From Kingdonia uniflora (Eukaryota; Streptophyta; Magnoliopsida; Ranunculales; Circaeasteraceae), in assembly GCA_014058105.1 (NCBI GenBank), contig JACGCM010002784.1, positions 744,001 through 808,000 of the forward strand: DNA of 64,000 nucleotides, written 5' to 3'. Made by a program: the position numbers and the translations under genes. Below are positions 1 through 12,704 of the stretch, piece by piece. Numbering within the stretch: the stretch's first letter is position 1; each line of letters begins with the position of its first letter. The notes beneath the pieces are model-generated. The model searched no databases and was not told where the DNA came from. It was given only the letters and a program-made list of their open reading frames with translations.

Positions 1-2587
1 CCCCTGGACACGCATCTGAGAAGGTCGAGTATGACCCTGACTGGAATGTCCAAATTTTGTAGAACCAATTTCCCAAGCCTTGAGGTGGAGAGTGATTCAA
101 TACAAGGTAGAAACTGGTTCAAAAAGGTATAATAGAACCCCCAAGATGTGGATTACGGCAACTTTTGTTAGTGATTTTGACAAATTCTAGGTTTGCTAGT
201 TTTTGAAAGGAGAACATCTAAATAAATAAGGAACTTTGTGGCTGAATTCTTCGAAGAAAAGATGTATGATATGATTACGCATCACTCAACAAGTCTCTTT
301 CCTCTCCCTCTCTCCTGAATGACTTGCCATAAAATTTTCCCTTTTTGTTTTTTTCTCCAGTACTATATTTTATTTAGATTTTATTGTTTTAAGAATGCGT
401 TAGATTTTTGAAAAGCTATTTATTTCTCAAGAGTAAGGAAGAACTTTCACTCCACAGTTTAGATAGTTAAGGGGATAAATCCATGGTACATTCTCTTTAG
501 GAGATATCTTCCCTATTAAGAATGCGTTAGATTTATGAGAAGCAATTTATTTTCCAAGAGTAAGGAAGAACTTTCACTCCACAGTTTAGATAGTAAAGGG
601 AATAAATCCAGGGTACATTCTCTTTAGGAGATATCTTCCCTATTTTGGGATAGCTTTAAACTAGAAACATTAGTAGTTGTTTTATTCTATTTGAAGAGCA
701 AATCTCCAGAATAGTTATCAATAATTATTGTTTTGTAAGCTTTATTAAATCTAATAAAGAGAGTTTTCTCAATCTTAGTGTTTTCTAATATAATTCATCT
801 ATGAGGGTTAAATATTCACATCCCTTACTCTCTAAGTACCAAATTCCTAGTAGATGCTATGAGACTTGAACTTGAGAAGGGACTACCTATCAAATTCAAT
901 TCGTGGTCTTAATATCTCTTTTTGCTAGAAGAAGAGGTCTTAATATCTTCATAATTTATCTATATTTCCCAACTAATCCATGGGGCACATGAGGTCCCCG
1001 TATACAAGCCGGATAAGTCAGGATCGAGTGACTTCCTTTGGTGGTAAGTCAAACTATGGACCTCTCCTTCTTGAAGCACTTGACATGGTCTCAAACCGCT
1101 ACACCAACCCCATTGGTAACGAGATCTTAATATCATATCATATTAGATATTACCTAATAGTAAATTGCCAAGGTGCACTGATATGAGTACTTTTTGACAG
1201 TGGAATCCGGATCCTCGTCACCAAGGTACTTCCAGCCCCTTATTCGAGATGCTTTTAAATCCCAACTGAGATCCTTGAGGTCTGTTTGCTAGAGAAGAGA
1301 GGTATTGCAAATATCATGTCATCGTGCCACTTATATGTTTACATATATGGGTTGACAGTAAGTGCAGTAATGCACAATCTAATACTCCGGTCACCAGCTG
1401 CACATGTCGCCAAATTTCCAGAAAGCTACTGCTAAGCTAACAGGTCTTTTCCCTTTATCAAGTCTAGGCACAAGAGCATCCAATGATTGCTAACTCAACT
1501 CAGATTTGATTTAAAATAGTTTGGTCTGTTATGACCTATCAATAGCCCCTCCAAAAATGGAAACCTGGCACTTTTACTTACGGAATTTGTTTATGAAAAC
1601 GGATAACTTGAGGAAATCAACCTCTAATAAGAGCTGGATAAGCAAACATGCAGCACTAATCAAGGGTAGGTATCCTCATAAGTTAGTAAAGTAGATATCC
1701 ATTAAAGAAAATAGATGTCCTCAAACCTAAAAAAGTCCATGATGTTGAGAAGCGCCCTCATCTGAATTACTGATATTAGCTACAATATGCTGATTAAGCC
1801 GGGCCTATATTTATAAAGAATTTATTTTGTTATTTTATTTATTATATTTTATCTATGTACAAGATGACAATAACCTTTTAACAAAAAGACAATAAGTATG
1901 GCCCTTTCTTAAGGAGGGGCAAAGGCAAGGAACAAGACAACAAGGAACGAGTGAAAGAAAGGAAGAAAGGAAGAAAGAAATATCTCTCTTTAATAATTAT
2001 TTTTTTATTGTTAAAGTAGAAGTACCTCTTCTTAATCACCCATCTTACGACAAAGTTATATTTGAACTCCTGACGTTCCAAAGAAGGAAACTGAAGTTTA
2101 AATGAAGCATTTTCATAAATAACTTCGACAATTAATTCCGCCAAACCTATGATTTTTCTCATTTTTTGCCTTCTAGAATGTGAACGGAGCTTCTTTTTAA
2201 CGGGAATTGCACCAAGCTTGAAGCATGAAACCTTTGATTTTAACTTCAACGATTCCAAAATTTTCACACTCCCTCACAGCGAAGCATCATGATGAAACCC
2301 TAAATTTATTTTTGAAGACTGGAATCTATAGCTCCATCGGAAGATCCCCAATCTCCTCCCAAGTCATGGTTGAAGCTAGTGACAAAAAAGCCTTTGCGAG
2401 GAACACAGTAAGGACATTGAGATTGACGCCAATAAGTATCCTCTTTGTCCAAAATTATATGTATCTTTTGCATATTTTTTTACCTATATCTTACAACATG
2501 CTTTAATATGTTGCAGGTTGTTTGTACCCCTGCTGCACCCCCCCCCCCCCTACAGCAGCTCTCTCTCTCTTTATTTTTTCCTTAACT
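1..2587. other. AT-rich non-coding stretch
   Basis: No gene can be supported here. It probably lies within or beyond the large first intron of the minus-strand CK2 beta gene whose first exon is at 9.3-9.5 kb, but no further exon of that gene is visible. A 68-codon plus-strand frame at 980-1186 shows no recognised domain. A 93-codon plus-strand frame at 2225-2506, followed by a possible AG splice acceptor at about 2516, could be an N-terminal exon, but I do not recognise it. A cytosine run and a short CT repeat lie at about 2537-2570. Confidence 0.4.
391..644. repeat. tandem duplication, two 127-bp units
   Basis: Two adjacent near-identical copies, 391-517 and 518-644, both begin aagaatgcgttagattt and end with the block gagatatcttccctatt. 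They differ at only a few positions, so the duplication is fairly recent. No coding content or transposon ends are visible. Confidence 0.85.
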
Positions 2588-5500
2588 TTTTTTTTTTTTA
2601 TGAATATAAATTTTATTGATAAAAAGAGCACAACGCCCAAACACAATTAAGAACAGGAACAAAGAAAACGCCATAACATGATGCCAAAAAAAGAAAAGAA
2701 AAAACTAACTCAACACTAAGATCCTCAAGTGGATCTCGTGATAGTCTCCCTCCATTTAATCGTAAGTGACTCAAAGGTGGTCCGTCATATCCGTCGCGGC
2801 TTTACTCCACCAGAAAATGAAAGTTTTGATAGAGACCAAGACCAAAGATCTTGACTTCTCCTTTCCTCCAAACTTCTTCGCATTGCGTTCAGGCCATATA
2901 GACCATAATACCGCGAACGGTAAACAACGCCAAAGAAACTTTCTCTGTCCGACGAGGCCTCTTGTCTTCCAATTTGTTAACAACTCATTCACATTCCTAA
3001 AGCGCGGCCACGTCATACCAATCCCACTAAACAATTCAATCCAAATACTTTCGGCAAAAGGACAAAGAAGAAAGAGATGGTCAATGGAGTCTCCGTCTCT
3101 TTTACACATAGAACAAAAGTTAACCACTATAACTTTGCGCTTACGAAGATTGCCAATAGTAAGGGCTTTATTCAAAAACAACGTCCAAACGAAAAATGTA
3201 AGCTAAGAAGGTAGCCTAGGAACCCAAACTTTCTTTTTTGGGAAAGAAAGAGGAGTAATATGAGTTGGATTATTCAGGGCCTTATAGAATGTCTTCACAG
3301 AGGACAGCCCTTTAGCGCATTCAACCCAAGTCATCTTATCATCTTCCCCTGGATGATGGTGAAAACTAATAAGTTTCTCCAAAAGAGAGGTGACAATATC
3401 CATTTCCCAATCATTTAAGTTTCGATGAAAGCCGAGATTCCAAGAAATACAAGTATGATCCAAGTTCATCACCTCTTGCATTGAGTATTCATGATTATCT
3501 GATAAGGAGAAAAGCAACAGATACAGTTCTTTTAACGACGAGTCAGGGAGCCAATGATCCTCCCAAAATCTCACTCTATTACCCACACCTACTCTAATTC
3601 TAACCCATTTACCAAAACTCTTATTGATCTTCATCACGCCCCTCCACACACCACATCCAAAGGTCTCAACTACTTCCCTGCTACTCCACCCAAACTCCTT
3701 CATACTTACTCCACCCAAACTCCTTCATACTGAACCTAGAAACAATAACTTTTTTCCACAACCCGACATTCATTTGCCCGAACCTCCATAATCATTTACC
3801 TAATAAAGCCTCATTCATCCTCGACAACTTCTTGATCCCCAACCCTCCTTCATCTTTAATCTTACACACTTGCTTCTACCCAACTTGATGTATCTCGTGA
3901 ACCTCCACCGAATCATTCCAAAGAAAATTTTTCATAATAGAATCCAAAGTCTTCTCTACTCCTTTAGGGAGAGTAAACAAAAACATATAATACACTGGAA
4001 GGCTGGAAAAGGTACTTTTCAAAAGGGTAACTCTCCCTCCTTTCGATAAATACTTCGCCTTCCAACCACTAAATCTTAGAAAATCTCTCAATAACAAGAT
4101 ACCATAAAGCCTTAAACGTAAATTTCGCCCCTAACGGCAACCCCAAATAAGTAGAAGGAAGAGTCTCAACACCACAACCCAAAGTCTCAGTTAAAGAGGT
4201 CAAATTAGGGACCTCGCCTACCTCCATAATCTTACTCTTACTAAGGTTAATGCAAAGACCCGATACCGCCTCGAAACAACATAGGAGTCCCCCAAAAAAA
4301 TGCAATTGATGCATGGACGCACCAACAAACACTAAGGTATCATCTTCAAACTGAAGGTGCCTCACCTCAACCTGGTCTTGGTCAACCTTAAAACACTCTA
4401 AATCTCCATGTAACACCGCTCTATTGATCATCTTGCCAAGAGCCTCAACGACCATAATAAAAAGGAAAGGGGAGAGAGGGTCCCCCCTGGCAAATCCCCC
4501 TCGTACTCCTAAAATACCCCACCGGAGAACAATTTACCAAAATTACTTGTTTATCCACCCTTTCCACCTTTCACCAAAACCCATCCTACACAACATATAA
4601 TCTATGAACTCCCAACTCACGTGAACGTATGCTTTCTCCATATCTATTTTACACATCATACCGGGAGTCCCCGACTTAACTCTAAAGTTGATATTGTCAT
4701 TAGCTACTAAAATCCCATCCAAAATCTGTCTACCAAGCAAAAAAGCACCTTGCTCCTCCGAAATAACCGAGCCAAGAACAATCTTAATTCTACAAGCTAA
4801 GACTTTAGCGATAATTTTATATACGCTACTAATTAAGCTAATAGGTTTGTAGTCTTTGATATTAATTGTCACGTCAATCTTAGGGATCAAAGCAACAATG
4901 GTGCTATTGGAGCAATAATCTAAAAAACCATTCTCAAAAAAAAATTTCATCACCTCCATAAGGTCCACTTTAATAGCAGCCTAACAAAATTTAAAGAAAG
5001 CCATTGAAAAACCATCTGAACCTGGAGACTTATCTCCATCCATTCCCCGAATCACCTCCAGAACTTATTTTTTCTCAATAGGAGCCTCCAAGAGTAGATC
5101 TACCAAAATACTATCAAATACAACTCCATCCAACAGAGGTCTTAAATACCAATCCTCGGAGTAAATCCCTGAATAATACTCCACAACTCCTTTGTGAATA
5201 TCCTCCTCTTCTTCCAACAACACCCTTGACACCTCCACCTTAGTTATCCTGTTAATTCTATTGCGAGCATTAGACACTTTGTGAAAAAAATTGGTATTAT
5301 TATCCCCTTCTTTCAACCATTTGATTCGGGACTTTTGCCTCCGCGATCTCTTCCATCTTGATCACCCTAAAAAACTCACTCTTCAAAGTCTCTCTCCTAG
5401 CAACTTCCACATTTACCAACCCTCCATTTTCCTCCTTATTATCTAAGTCATCAATCTCATCAAGCAAAGCCAACTTTTGTCTTTCAATATTACCAACTAT

Positions 5501-6228
5501 ATCTCTATTCCATTTAATAAGATCATTTTTTAACATCTTAAGCTTAAGCCGAAAAGCTTTACCAGGCCTACCCTCCACAACAAATGAATCCCACCAATCC
5601 TTCACCTTCTCCATAAAGCCAAGGACCACTAACCACATATTTTCAAATTTAAATGGTTTAGGCAAACCCTTGACCACCCCACAATCCAAAATAATAGGAG
5701 AATGATCATAATAAGTTTTAGTTGCCAATATTTATGAAAGTTTAGGGAAAAGATCCTCCCACTCACCGTTGACCAAAAACCTATCAAGACGACAAAGAAC
5801 TGGGGTCTCCTAAAGGTAAGTCCAAAAGAGAATTCCTCTTAATAAAATTCCCGAAACTACACATACTCGAGATAACCCTCGTAGCAGTATTTTTTTCATG
5901 CACAAACATAATCCCATTAAAATCACCCCCTATACGCCGCACATCTATCCTAAAAGAAACTCACACCCTCTAGCTCATCCCAAAGGTCTTGCCTTAAAAT
6001 GTCCTCATTAGGACCGTAAACACCCGAAAAGGCAAACGCATCCTCATAACCAAGTCTATGGCCTCTCATAGAAACGAAATACCTACCCACATTAAACTTA
6101 TCAAAATTAAACACCTTCTTATCCCACATTACTATAACGGCACTTGCCACTCCTACCGACGGAAGGTCGCACCAACCAATATCATCCCCTCTCCAGACAT
6201 CCCGCACAAACAAAGTATCCATCCTTTC
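2588..6228 (-). mobile_element. L1-type LINE, 5'-truncated and degraded
   Basis: Minus-strand non-LTR retrotransposon. In its own 5'-3' order it shows the C-terminal part of an AP-type endonuclease (6222-5950), the linker typical of plant LINEs (5728-5300 and 5316-5065), reverse transcriptase (4968-4069), and a zf-RVT-type C-terminal domain with a C-x2-C...H-x4-C pattern (about 3718-2771). The RT fragments carry the PISL block and a catalytic box reading FEDD instead of the usual FADD. The 3' end is an A tail, seen as the T run at about 2588-2602, preceded by an AATAAA-like sequence. Stops and frameshifts split the ORF into at least seven pieces and the endonuclease N terminus is missing, so it is inactive. 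There is no RNase H domain, unlike the two other LINEs in the window. Confidence 0.9.
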
Positions 6229-6469
6229 CAGCTTTGGTATCCTTTATGTTTAGGAAGTTATTACTTTTTATTATCTTTTCGGGAAATTTTGATTGTTAGG
6301 ACTTTTTAGTCTATAAAAGAGGTCATTAATTTAGAGTGTATCTATTTTATGTTTGAGAATTAATAAAAATCAAATTCATGAATGAAGTTGAATTTTTGAA
6401 CTTGATTGATCATCAATTTCATTGTTTCCGCCAAACTTTTTTCTATCACGCTTTATAAGAGTGGGTGAT

Positions 6470-6660
6470 AGACTAGGTAACGACACTTCACTTCAAAAAT
6501 ATAAAACATGTCTAACACCCCTACACTTGAACACTTGGACACAAGTGTCAAACACTATTTACAAGGTATTTTTCTATTTTCTGTCGTTCCCGACAACCCC
6601 CCGTACCAGTGTCAGACACCGACACCAACACCGACACCGACACCTGTATCCGTGTCATTA
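6470..6660. repeat. GACAC/GTGTC-rich degenerate repeat
   Basis: A stretch with many GACAC or GTGTC pentamers, mostly in the form accgacacc, for example around 6600-6655. It lies just outside the LINE 5' boundary. Its function and family are not known to me. Confidence 0.5.
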
Positions 6661-6688
6661 ATACCTAGGTGATAAATGGTGTATCTTA

Positions 6689-7155
6689 GAGCATCCACAG
6701 TAGGGTAGGGATTTCAGCCAGCCACGTAAGCAAAATTACTGGCATCTAGCTATCCAAATGTTCAACCACTTTTTCAGGGTAGGACGGGTAACAATTGGAA
6801 TAATAAAAATATTAAATCTTGCGCCTATTGAGATGGCGTTCTCTCTCTTGTGCCAAGTAAGATGGCATGACTAAGTAAAAGTTGTTATTATAATATTCTG
6901 GGGTCCCACGTTAAAGACTGGAAAACAAAAGAAAGTTGTTATTTATAACAATAAAGTTGAAACGTGGGAATGTTTTATTGGTTCACGTTGGATAGCGATA
7001 AAGAGAGAGAAAGGCTAGCCAGTTGCTATAATTAACAAGAAGTTGTCTCGATAGAATCAAAATTGGAAGCAAATTGTCTATTAGCAAGGCTTAAAAGAGA
7101 AATGTCAGAAATTTGGGTCACTATAATACATGCAGAGATCCTGCGGTGGATGCTC
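6689..7155. mobile_element. Harbinger/Tourist-like MITE, 467 bp
   Basis: The element begins GAGCATCCACAG and ends with the inverted counterpart GGTGGATGCTC. It is flanked on both sides by the trinucleotide TTA (6686-6688 and 7156-7158), the target duplication expected of PIF/Harbinger elements. There is no coding capacity. The ends resemble those of the elements at 9899-10413 and 30566, so the family is multi-copy. Confidence 0.85.
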
Positions 7156-7158
7156 TTA

Positions 7159-9295
7159 CAAATTACAATACACATGTATCTTAAAAATTAAGATTTAGGG
7201 GAAAAAGCAACAGTAAAAAAATATTTAACATAAAGTTGCTAGGAGCTTAGGATGAAAAACGAGGTGATATAAAGATTTATTTTGATATCCTCTAGATGGT
7301 AGTCGGCATCGTGTGATATTATAGTTCTGTAAGCCAAATATATATTACTTATATGTCATAGTGTATCATACTCCTGTTAGATAAGAGATAAAACTGTATT
7401 TACTTCAGAACAATATATTTGATTACTAGGTAACTCAATATTTACATGTATAAGCTTATTAATATTTGTAATTTTGTATGTAAGAATATCTTAACAAACA
7501 TGTTCTTATCGTACGCGATAAACACGATGCGCAATACTCCAAATTTTTGGAACACAATCGACCCTAGGATACACGATTTCACATCAGTGTCCCTATTGGA
7601 TCAAAGACGTACATGAGCCGTCGAGACCAAAAATCCAATATTAACCAGTCACTCGAAACTACAATTACCAAAGATTCAAAAAAAAATAGCACAGATCTTT
7701 CCAGCTGTCAACTGGAATCCTTCCAATAATGTTGAGAGGTTTTGGACTGATATTTCCAGCTGTCAGTGACTCGAAACTACAAACTAAAGTGCCCAAGGAT
7801 TGTTGATAACTAATGCACAGATCTTTCCGTCTGTCGACTGGAATTCTTAGAAGCGGTTGTTGATAACTTAGGATAGACCTTTCCAGCTGACTCGAATCCC
7901 CAGTACTTAGAGTCAGTCATACTTTGCTTTCTCAAAGCTTCCAGCTCGAGTGTTTCATGGGCCCTAGATAACACTTGTCAAAGAGGGGCCGGTGTTACCA
8001 TATATGATCATCTTTATCAAGAAAAAGAAACTTATGGTTCCAAACAAACCAGAACAGTTATCCGTCAACTTGGACCTTCCTGTACAAAATGGTTTCCCAT
8101 GCTTGGTTACTTTATAAATCTTGTATACTAGGTGGTATTTCTATCATGAATAATATTTATTACATTTTTAAGGCAATGAAATTGATTTGGGCACTTGCCT
8201 TAATGATACATTGTAATATTATCTTTAAAGGTAATTACATGTTTTGGATTAACAAGAAACACGGTAATTGAAGTTCTTTCATCATGTTTTCTAAGATTCC
8301 TTCAACATCTGCTATGTATCTATAAAATATTAATGCGTAAAATTCTAGACAGGATCGCCATGCATCGAAATATGCTAAATTCGTCAATCTTTTACGTGAA
8401 GAGAGACGTCTTTTACGCGGATAGAGTTTTTATTTAACAATACGTGAAGAGAGCTTACTAAAAACAAACCATATTTTCTTTAGTTTCCAATATATTAATT
8501 TAGATGAATGAATTCATCTGACTTTAAGACACAAGGGCATCATGTGTCATATTATGTCAAGCTCTTATAAATTTCTAACTATATAGTCAGCCGAGCAAAG
8601 ATGGAAACATTATTACTTTACTAAAAAGTCAATACTTTTTATACCAAACCAAACTCAGGAAAAAAAAAACTACTTTGGCATAGTACCTAATCTCGATCCC
8701 TAAAAGACCTCTTTCGCAGCTGGCCAAAGAAGTCACAGGACCCATGAAAATCATAGGTAAAGGAGAAAGCATAATGTATAAAATATAGTCTACAGAAAAG
8801 AGCAGCTCAAAAGAGTAACAACAGTAAAAAGAAACAAAATCAAGGAGTCTTCATTCCCCATTAAATACAACCTACGGGATTCACTCAAAATTGGACGAAA
8901 AGAACCAAGTTTTTCTGCACTGTAAAACACTTAAGCTATAAAGGGGCGCAAAATACAATTGAAGTCAACAAAGAGCTATAGAATCAATTGATTCCAGTCT
9001 CCCTACTACTCCTGATTGTATATTCATTCCTTCTATAATTATGAACTCTACAAATACAACTTCAGACCCCCAATACCAAAATTTACGATTTTCATCCACT
9101 TTTCAAACTTTTGATGAAACTTCAAATAATAATTACGATCTACCCATTCCTAGTATGTTTTGGAATTCATATATAAGCACTTTATAGTGTTAAACAGTCT
9201 AAAAGGCGCCTTTTTTAACAATCATTCTTAAACACAGTTAAACATTTCCATGTATATATATTCATAAAAACTACAAGAAGATTAAAGAAACTGAC
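7159..9295. other. non-coding, presumed CK2 beta intron 1
   Basis: Downstream on the minus strand of CK2 beta exon 1. The next exon, which should encode the acidic stretch and zinc-binding core, is not found here. The sequence is AT-rich with no convincing ORF. It contains the diverged repeat at 7640-7960. Confidence 0.5.
7640..7960. repeat. diverged ~120-bp repeat with TTTCCAGCTG cores
   Basis: The block ACTCGAAACTACAA recurs at 7651 and 7769, and GCACAGATCTTTCC recurs at 7689 and 7815. TTTCCAGCTGTC-type cores, often followed by an inverted GACTGGAAT, recur four or five times. This suggests an old array of about 118-126 bp units. No element family recognised. Confidence 0.6.
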
Positions 9296-9491
9296 CCTCG
9301 GATAGCTTGTTTTTCGAAGAGGGCACGTGTAATCGGTCTCTATTATTATCCCTGTTGTTAAATCCCTTAGAAGTAGAAGGTGATGATTTCTCCAAGTGCT
9401 TATCTAGGGCATCATTTATTCGCTTTCGATCGAAGGGACCACCGATCTCCGTCTTCGATCCAACTCCAGCTCGATCTCTTTCCCTGTACAT
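9296..9491 (-). CDS. CKB: casein kinase 2 regulatory subunit beta, exon 1 (partial)
   Basis: CK2 beta is the regulatory subunit of the CK2 tetramer, a Ser/Thr kinase of nucleus and cytosol that in plants also acts on clock and light-signalling factors. The first 65 codons match the plant CK2 beta N terminus: MYRERDRAG, then FDRKRINDALDKHLEKSSPS with the plant-type SPSTS phosphosite segment, then a polar stretch. The start at 9491 is the only sensible ATG and follows a CT-rich leader. A donor (G/GTCAGT) ends the exon in phase 1. The zinc-binding core (four Cys) and dimer interface are not encoded in the window, so intron 1 either exceeds 9 kb or the gene is truncated by insertions. The gene is tandem with CCDC97, about 1.6 kb beyond that gene's stop codon. 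Confidence 0.85.
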
Positions 9492-9800
9492 AATGATGAT
9501 GGTGTTCTACAATCCTACCTCTGTTTCCTTTGCTTCCCCAAATTGATCAATCTACACTTAACATAGTGCCATTAAAACCATAGAAACACCATAATTGAGA
9601 TAGTTGGTGCTCAGGGATGATGAATTTGGGGTTATTTTGATGACTAAGAGGTTCTCCAAATTAAGAAATAGAAAGATGGAATTGTGAAATTAGGGTTTTG
9701 GAGAGAGAGAGCAAGAGACTCCTCTGCTCTGTCTCTGTCTGTTTGGTTTGGTGTGGAGTTTGCAACAACGACGAGTTAGAGAAACCAGAGTGTGTTTTGA
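9492..9800 (-). promoter_or_regulatory. 5' leader of CK2 beta
   Basis: Reading on the minus strand, the sequence just before the ATG is a typical plant 5' UTR, with a CT/GA-rich tract (9700-9750) and no stable ORF. A Harbinger-type MITE lies about 100 bp further upstream, so the promoter is either short or partly made of transposon sequence. The cap site cannot be placed. Confidence 0.5.
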
Positions 9801-9898
9801 TGGGTCACCGTAGACCATTTCCAACAGATGGAGCTCAAGGGCCTAAAACTGCTCCAAGCCCATAACCTAAGCCTGATGTGCATCTTTAAACTCACTAA

Positions 9899-10413
9899 GA
9901 GCATCTACAGCAGTCAAGAGGGTGGATTGGATGAATATTGAGGTGAATCCAATCCACCTCAATCCACCCCACAACAGTTTCAATCCACCCCAAGGTGAAT
10001 TCACCTCAGCGCACTTCTGAACCGCGCGCTAAAATGGACGTCCCAGATGCATCCACGAAATCAAATCTCAGCCATTCAAACCCAGCGCAGTTTTAAACCG
10101 CGCGTAACTAGCATCTAATAGAAAACTGACACGTATTATGTTAAGCGCACTTCAAAATTCTGCTTAATAAGAACCGTTGATGGGAGGACACGTGTTATCA
10201 TCTTAGGAGAGAAGTGTTGCCGCGTACTTCAGAACCAAGCGGCGTGAATTCACCCTTAGAGTGGATTTTCCACCCAAATTCATCCTTGGATGGATTTTTC
10301 TCCTGCCACGTCACCGATTCACCTAGCTGCTGGGAGACGCTTTGGGTGGAAAAGAGGGTGAATTTTCAAATCCACCCGCCACGTCAGGGTGTACCTAGCT
10401 GTTGTGGGTGCTC
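9899..10413. mobile_element. Harbinger/Tourist-like MITE, 515 bp
   Basis: Terminal inverted repeats GAGCATCTACAGC and GCTGTTGTGGGTGCTC, flanked on both sides by TAA (9896-9898 and 10414-10416). The interior contains repeated CCACC/GGTGG-rich blocks (around 9930-10010 and 10255-10385) that are themselves in inverted orientation. No transposase. It sits between the CK2 beta leader and the 3' end of CCDC97. Confidence 0.88.
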
Positions 10414-10416
10414 TAA

Positions 10417-11105
10417 AGCATCGGTATAAAGATAAAATTTGGCTGTATATAGAGATCTGAGCACCCCTGTTTCAGAATGCTAGTGGAAATCTGGGTAAAT
10501 GAGTTTCGGGCTCACAAGCTTAACCTTAAGCCTAAAACCGTAAGCCTTGCTATTAGACCATTTTCAACAATAGGGTTACACACTAACAATTTTCCTGTAC
10601 ACATAATGTATTAGAGGAGATTTTCCGTAAGAATTTATACTTCTCCAAATGCTTCCGTCGTTAATGTAATATGTTCCTCTATTCTAGAGGCAATACTTGA
10701 ACAATAGTTGATATACAAATAAAGCAACTTGCCCATCTCGGCCGCCATCGTATTTGCATGTCACCTTGCCAGGATTTGAACAGAAGTATAAATGACAAGA
10801 AGAAAAACCACAGCAACACAGTAGCACTGTAATGAAGAAAGAAAACAAATATACTTGATGAATTTGCACGGGTAAATTATGTTGGTCTGACAAGATAAAT
10901 CATCACAAAAGCTACTAGTTAATTGAGATACATATGATTTAAATCCGAGGATCAGAAACCTCAGAGAGGAAGCATTTCATTAGCATTCTAAACAACAGAT
11001 CACCTAAAGAGGTGGCAGCTATATAGTTGCAACTTGTGATGGCTATGTACAAAATTTGTGCATAATAATGAAGTAAAGTTCAAGAGCGTTAAACTACTTT
11101 CATTC
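10417..11105 (-). other. CCDC97-like 3' UTR and intergenic spacer
   Basis: Directly downstream of the CCDC97 stop codon on the minus strand. It must contain the 3' UTR and polyadenylation site, but no clear AATAAA was identified. No coding sequence. Confidence 0.4.
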
Positions 11106-11360
11106 CTAATCTTCAGCAAAATACTTTTCCTCTGCATCATGGTTTGCCTCTCTAAACCAGTGATCATCAAGAGTTTGGTCATTGTCTATTTCAGAGTAAT
11201 CTAGATGTTGTGAATCTTCACCAGATAAGAACTTTTGATGCATAACGTGAGTGAACTGTTCCATCTGATCTTCCATCTCTGCAGCAGATATCGTTGTTTC
11301 CGCATGAGACACTAATTCAGAGCCAGGCCCAGTATCAGCTGCCTCTCCATCGGCAACGAC
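11106..11360 (-). CDS. CCDC97-like protein, exon 3 (C-terminal)
   Basis: Last exon, 84 codons plus TAG. It follows an acceptor (...TTATGCAG) and is in phase 0, matching the phase-0 donor of exon 2 about 16.5 kb upstream. It encodes the conserved C-terminal signature of the CCDC97 family: an EQFTHVMHQKFLSGED block, a DYSEID block and the acidic EEKYFAED end. These segments occur in the same order in animal CCDC97. Without this exon the product would lack the conserved C terminus, which supports joining it to exons 1-2 despite the distance. Confidence 0.85.
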   Translation of the reverse strand, partial: VVADGEAADTGPGSELVSHAETTISAAEMEDQMEQFTHVMHQKFLSGEDSQHLDYSEIDNDQTLDDHWFREANHDAEEKYFAED

Positions 11361-12704
11361 CTGCATAAGTAGCATAAAGAAAAATATAGAGTATCTCCAG
11401 ACAATATGCGGAAAAAACTGAACAGTTATAGGTTATCATTAAATTCATGTTAAAATACTACCTGCGTGACATCATTCTACCAATAAAAAATAAAATAAAA
11501 CTTCCACCAATTTGCACTTTTATAACAACCAGGCAGTGGAAGGGAGCACACAAAGGGGTGTCTGTTTATCTTCATTTACATGAAGATCATTCTATTCTCC
11601 TAGTTCAGTCACAAGTCTGACGCCTAGATAATGAAAATAGCTTAATTAAACATCAAACCTGAATCGGAGAAGTTTGAAGTTGGATACGAGTCATACTCAA
11701 TTGTGTACAAGAACTGCTAAGAATCTGACTCCGTATAAAAGGTAAAAATTAAACATTTTGGTTCTGCACATGTTCTTAAGCATCTACTCCATCACAATGA
11801 GTCATAAAATCATGCAATGCCATCTAAGAGGTACGAGGCACCAATAACTATAATGGTACTGGTATAATTAATCAGGAACATGTTCCAAAATCAAGATAAA
11901 GTGACAACATGGTATACACTATACATGGGAAGAGAACCTAATGTTTTACAGCAAGTGAAATCCACGTTGTCTTATTGAAATCTTGGACAACTTCAACTGC
12001 GCTCGAGAACAGTTATTTACTCCACAGAGAAAATTACGAAGGAGAAATTACAGATACCCGATTCCATTATTTTTTAGCAAAATGCATTGTTCCTCTAATC
12101 ATAAAACTAATTATACACTTTTAATTCGTCAGGCTAAGTTTTTAATAAGGAAAGTTTAAACTGTTATGATATAATTTCTATTGCTTGGTTGTTTCATTGA
12201 GCAGAACAAACTAGACAGTTGTGAAGACCCAATGAAAGACCAATAGATGAAATTAAAACACTAAAATAAAGGTGATTTGCCTATTGTTAAATTAGGGGTC
12301 AATTTTGAAATCCTAAACTTCTGTCAATAAGATCATCTACAGTCTGATATTACCAAGGGGAGCCGTCTAAGTGAAGAAAAGAAATCTAGAGGATCTTTGG
12401 AGGACCAAACGGGAAGGAATGGTGATGAGCACATTATATTTAATGCGTCCAAGCATACATTTATGTTAGTCATTTTACATAAAAATCCAACATTTATTAA
12501 ATGTTTGATATGTAGCAGAACTTGAACCACTTGAGCAAATTTTGTACCAATCTAGTCATCTTTCCTATACACAACTCCAACAAAAGAAAAATTGCCAAGA
12601 GCAAATGAAAAGCAAGTATTTCAAGAATAGTTAAAGGCTCTTGTTTTGGTGAATCGAAGTAAATTAACAATTTGAAAAGAGAGAAAATATATATTTTTAG
12701 ACTA

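Noticed and set aside
2225..2506. Host gene exon
   Set aside because: The frame has a possible downstream splice acceptor but no recognisable protein similarity; too weak to call.
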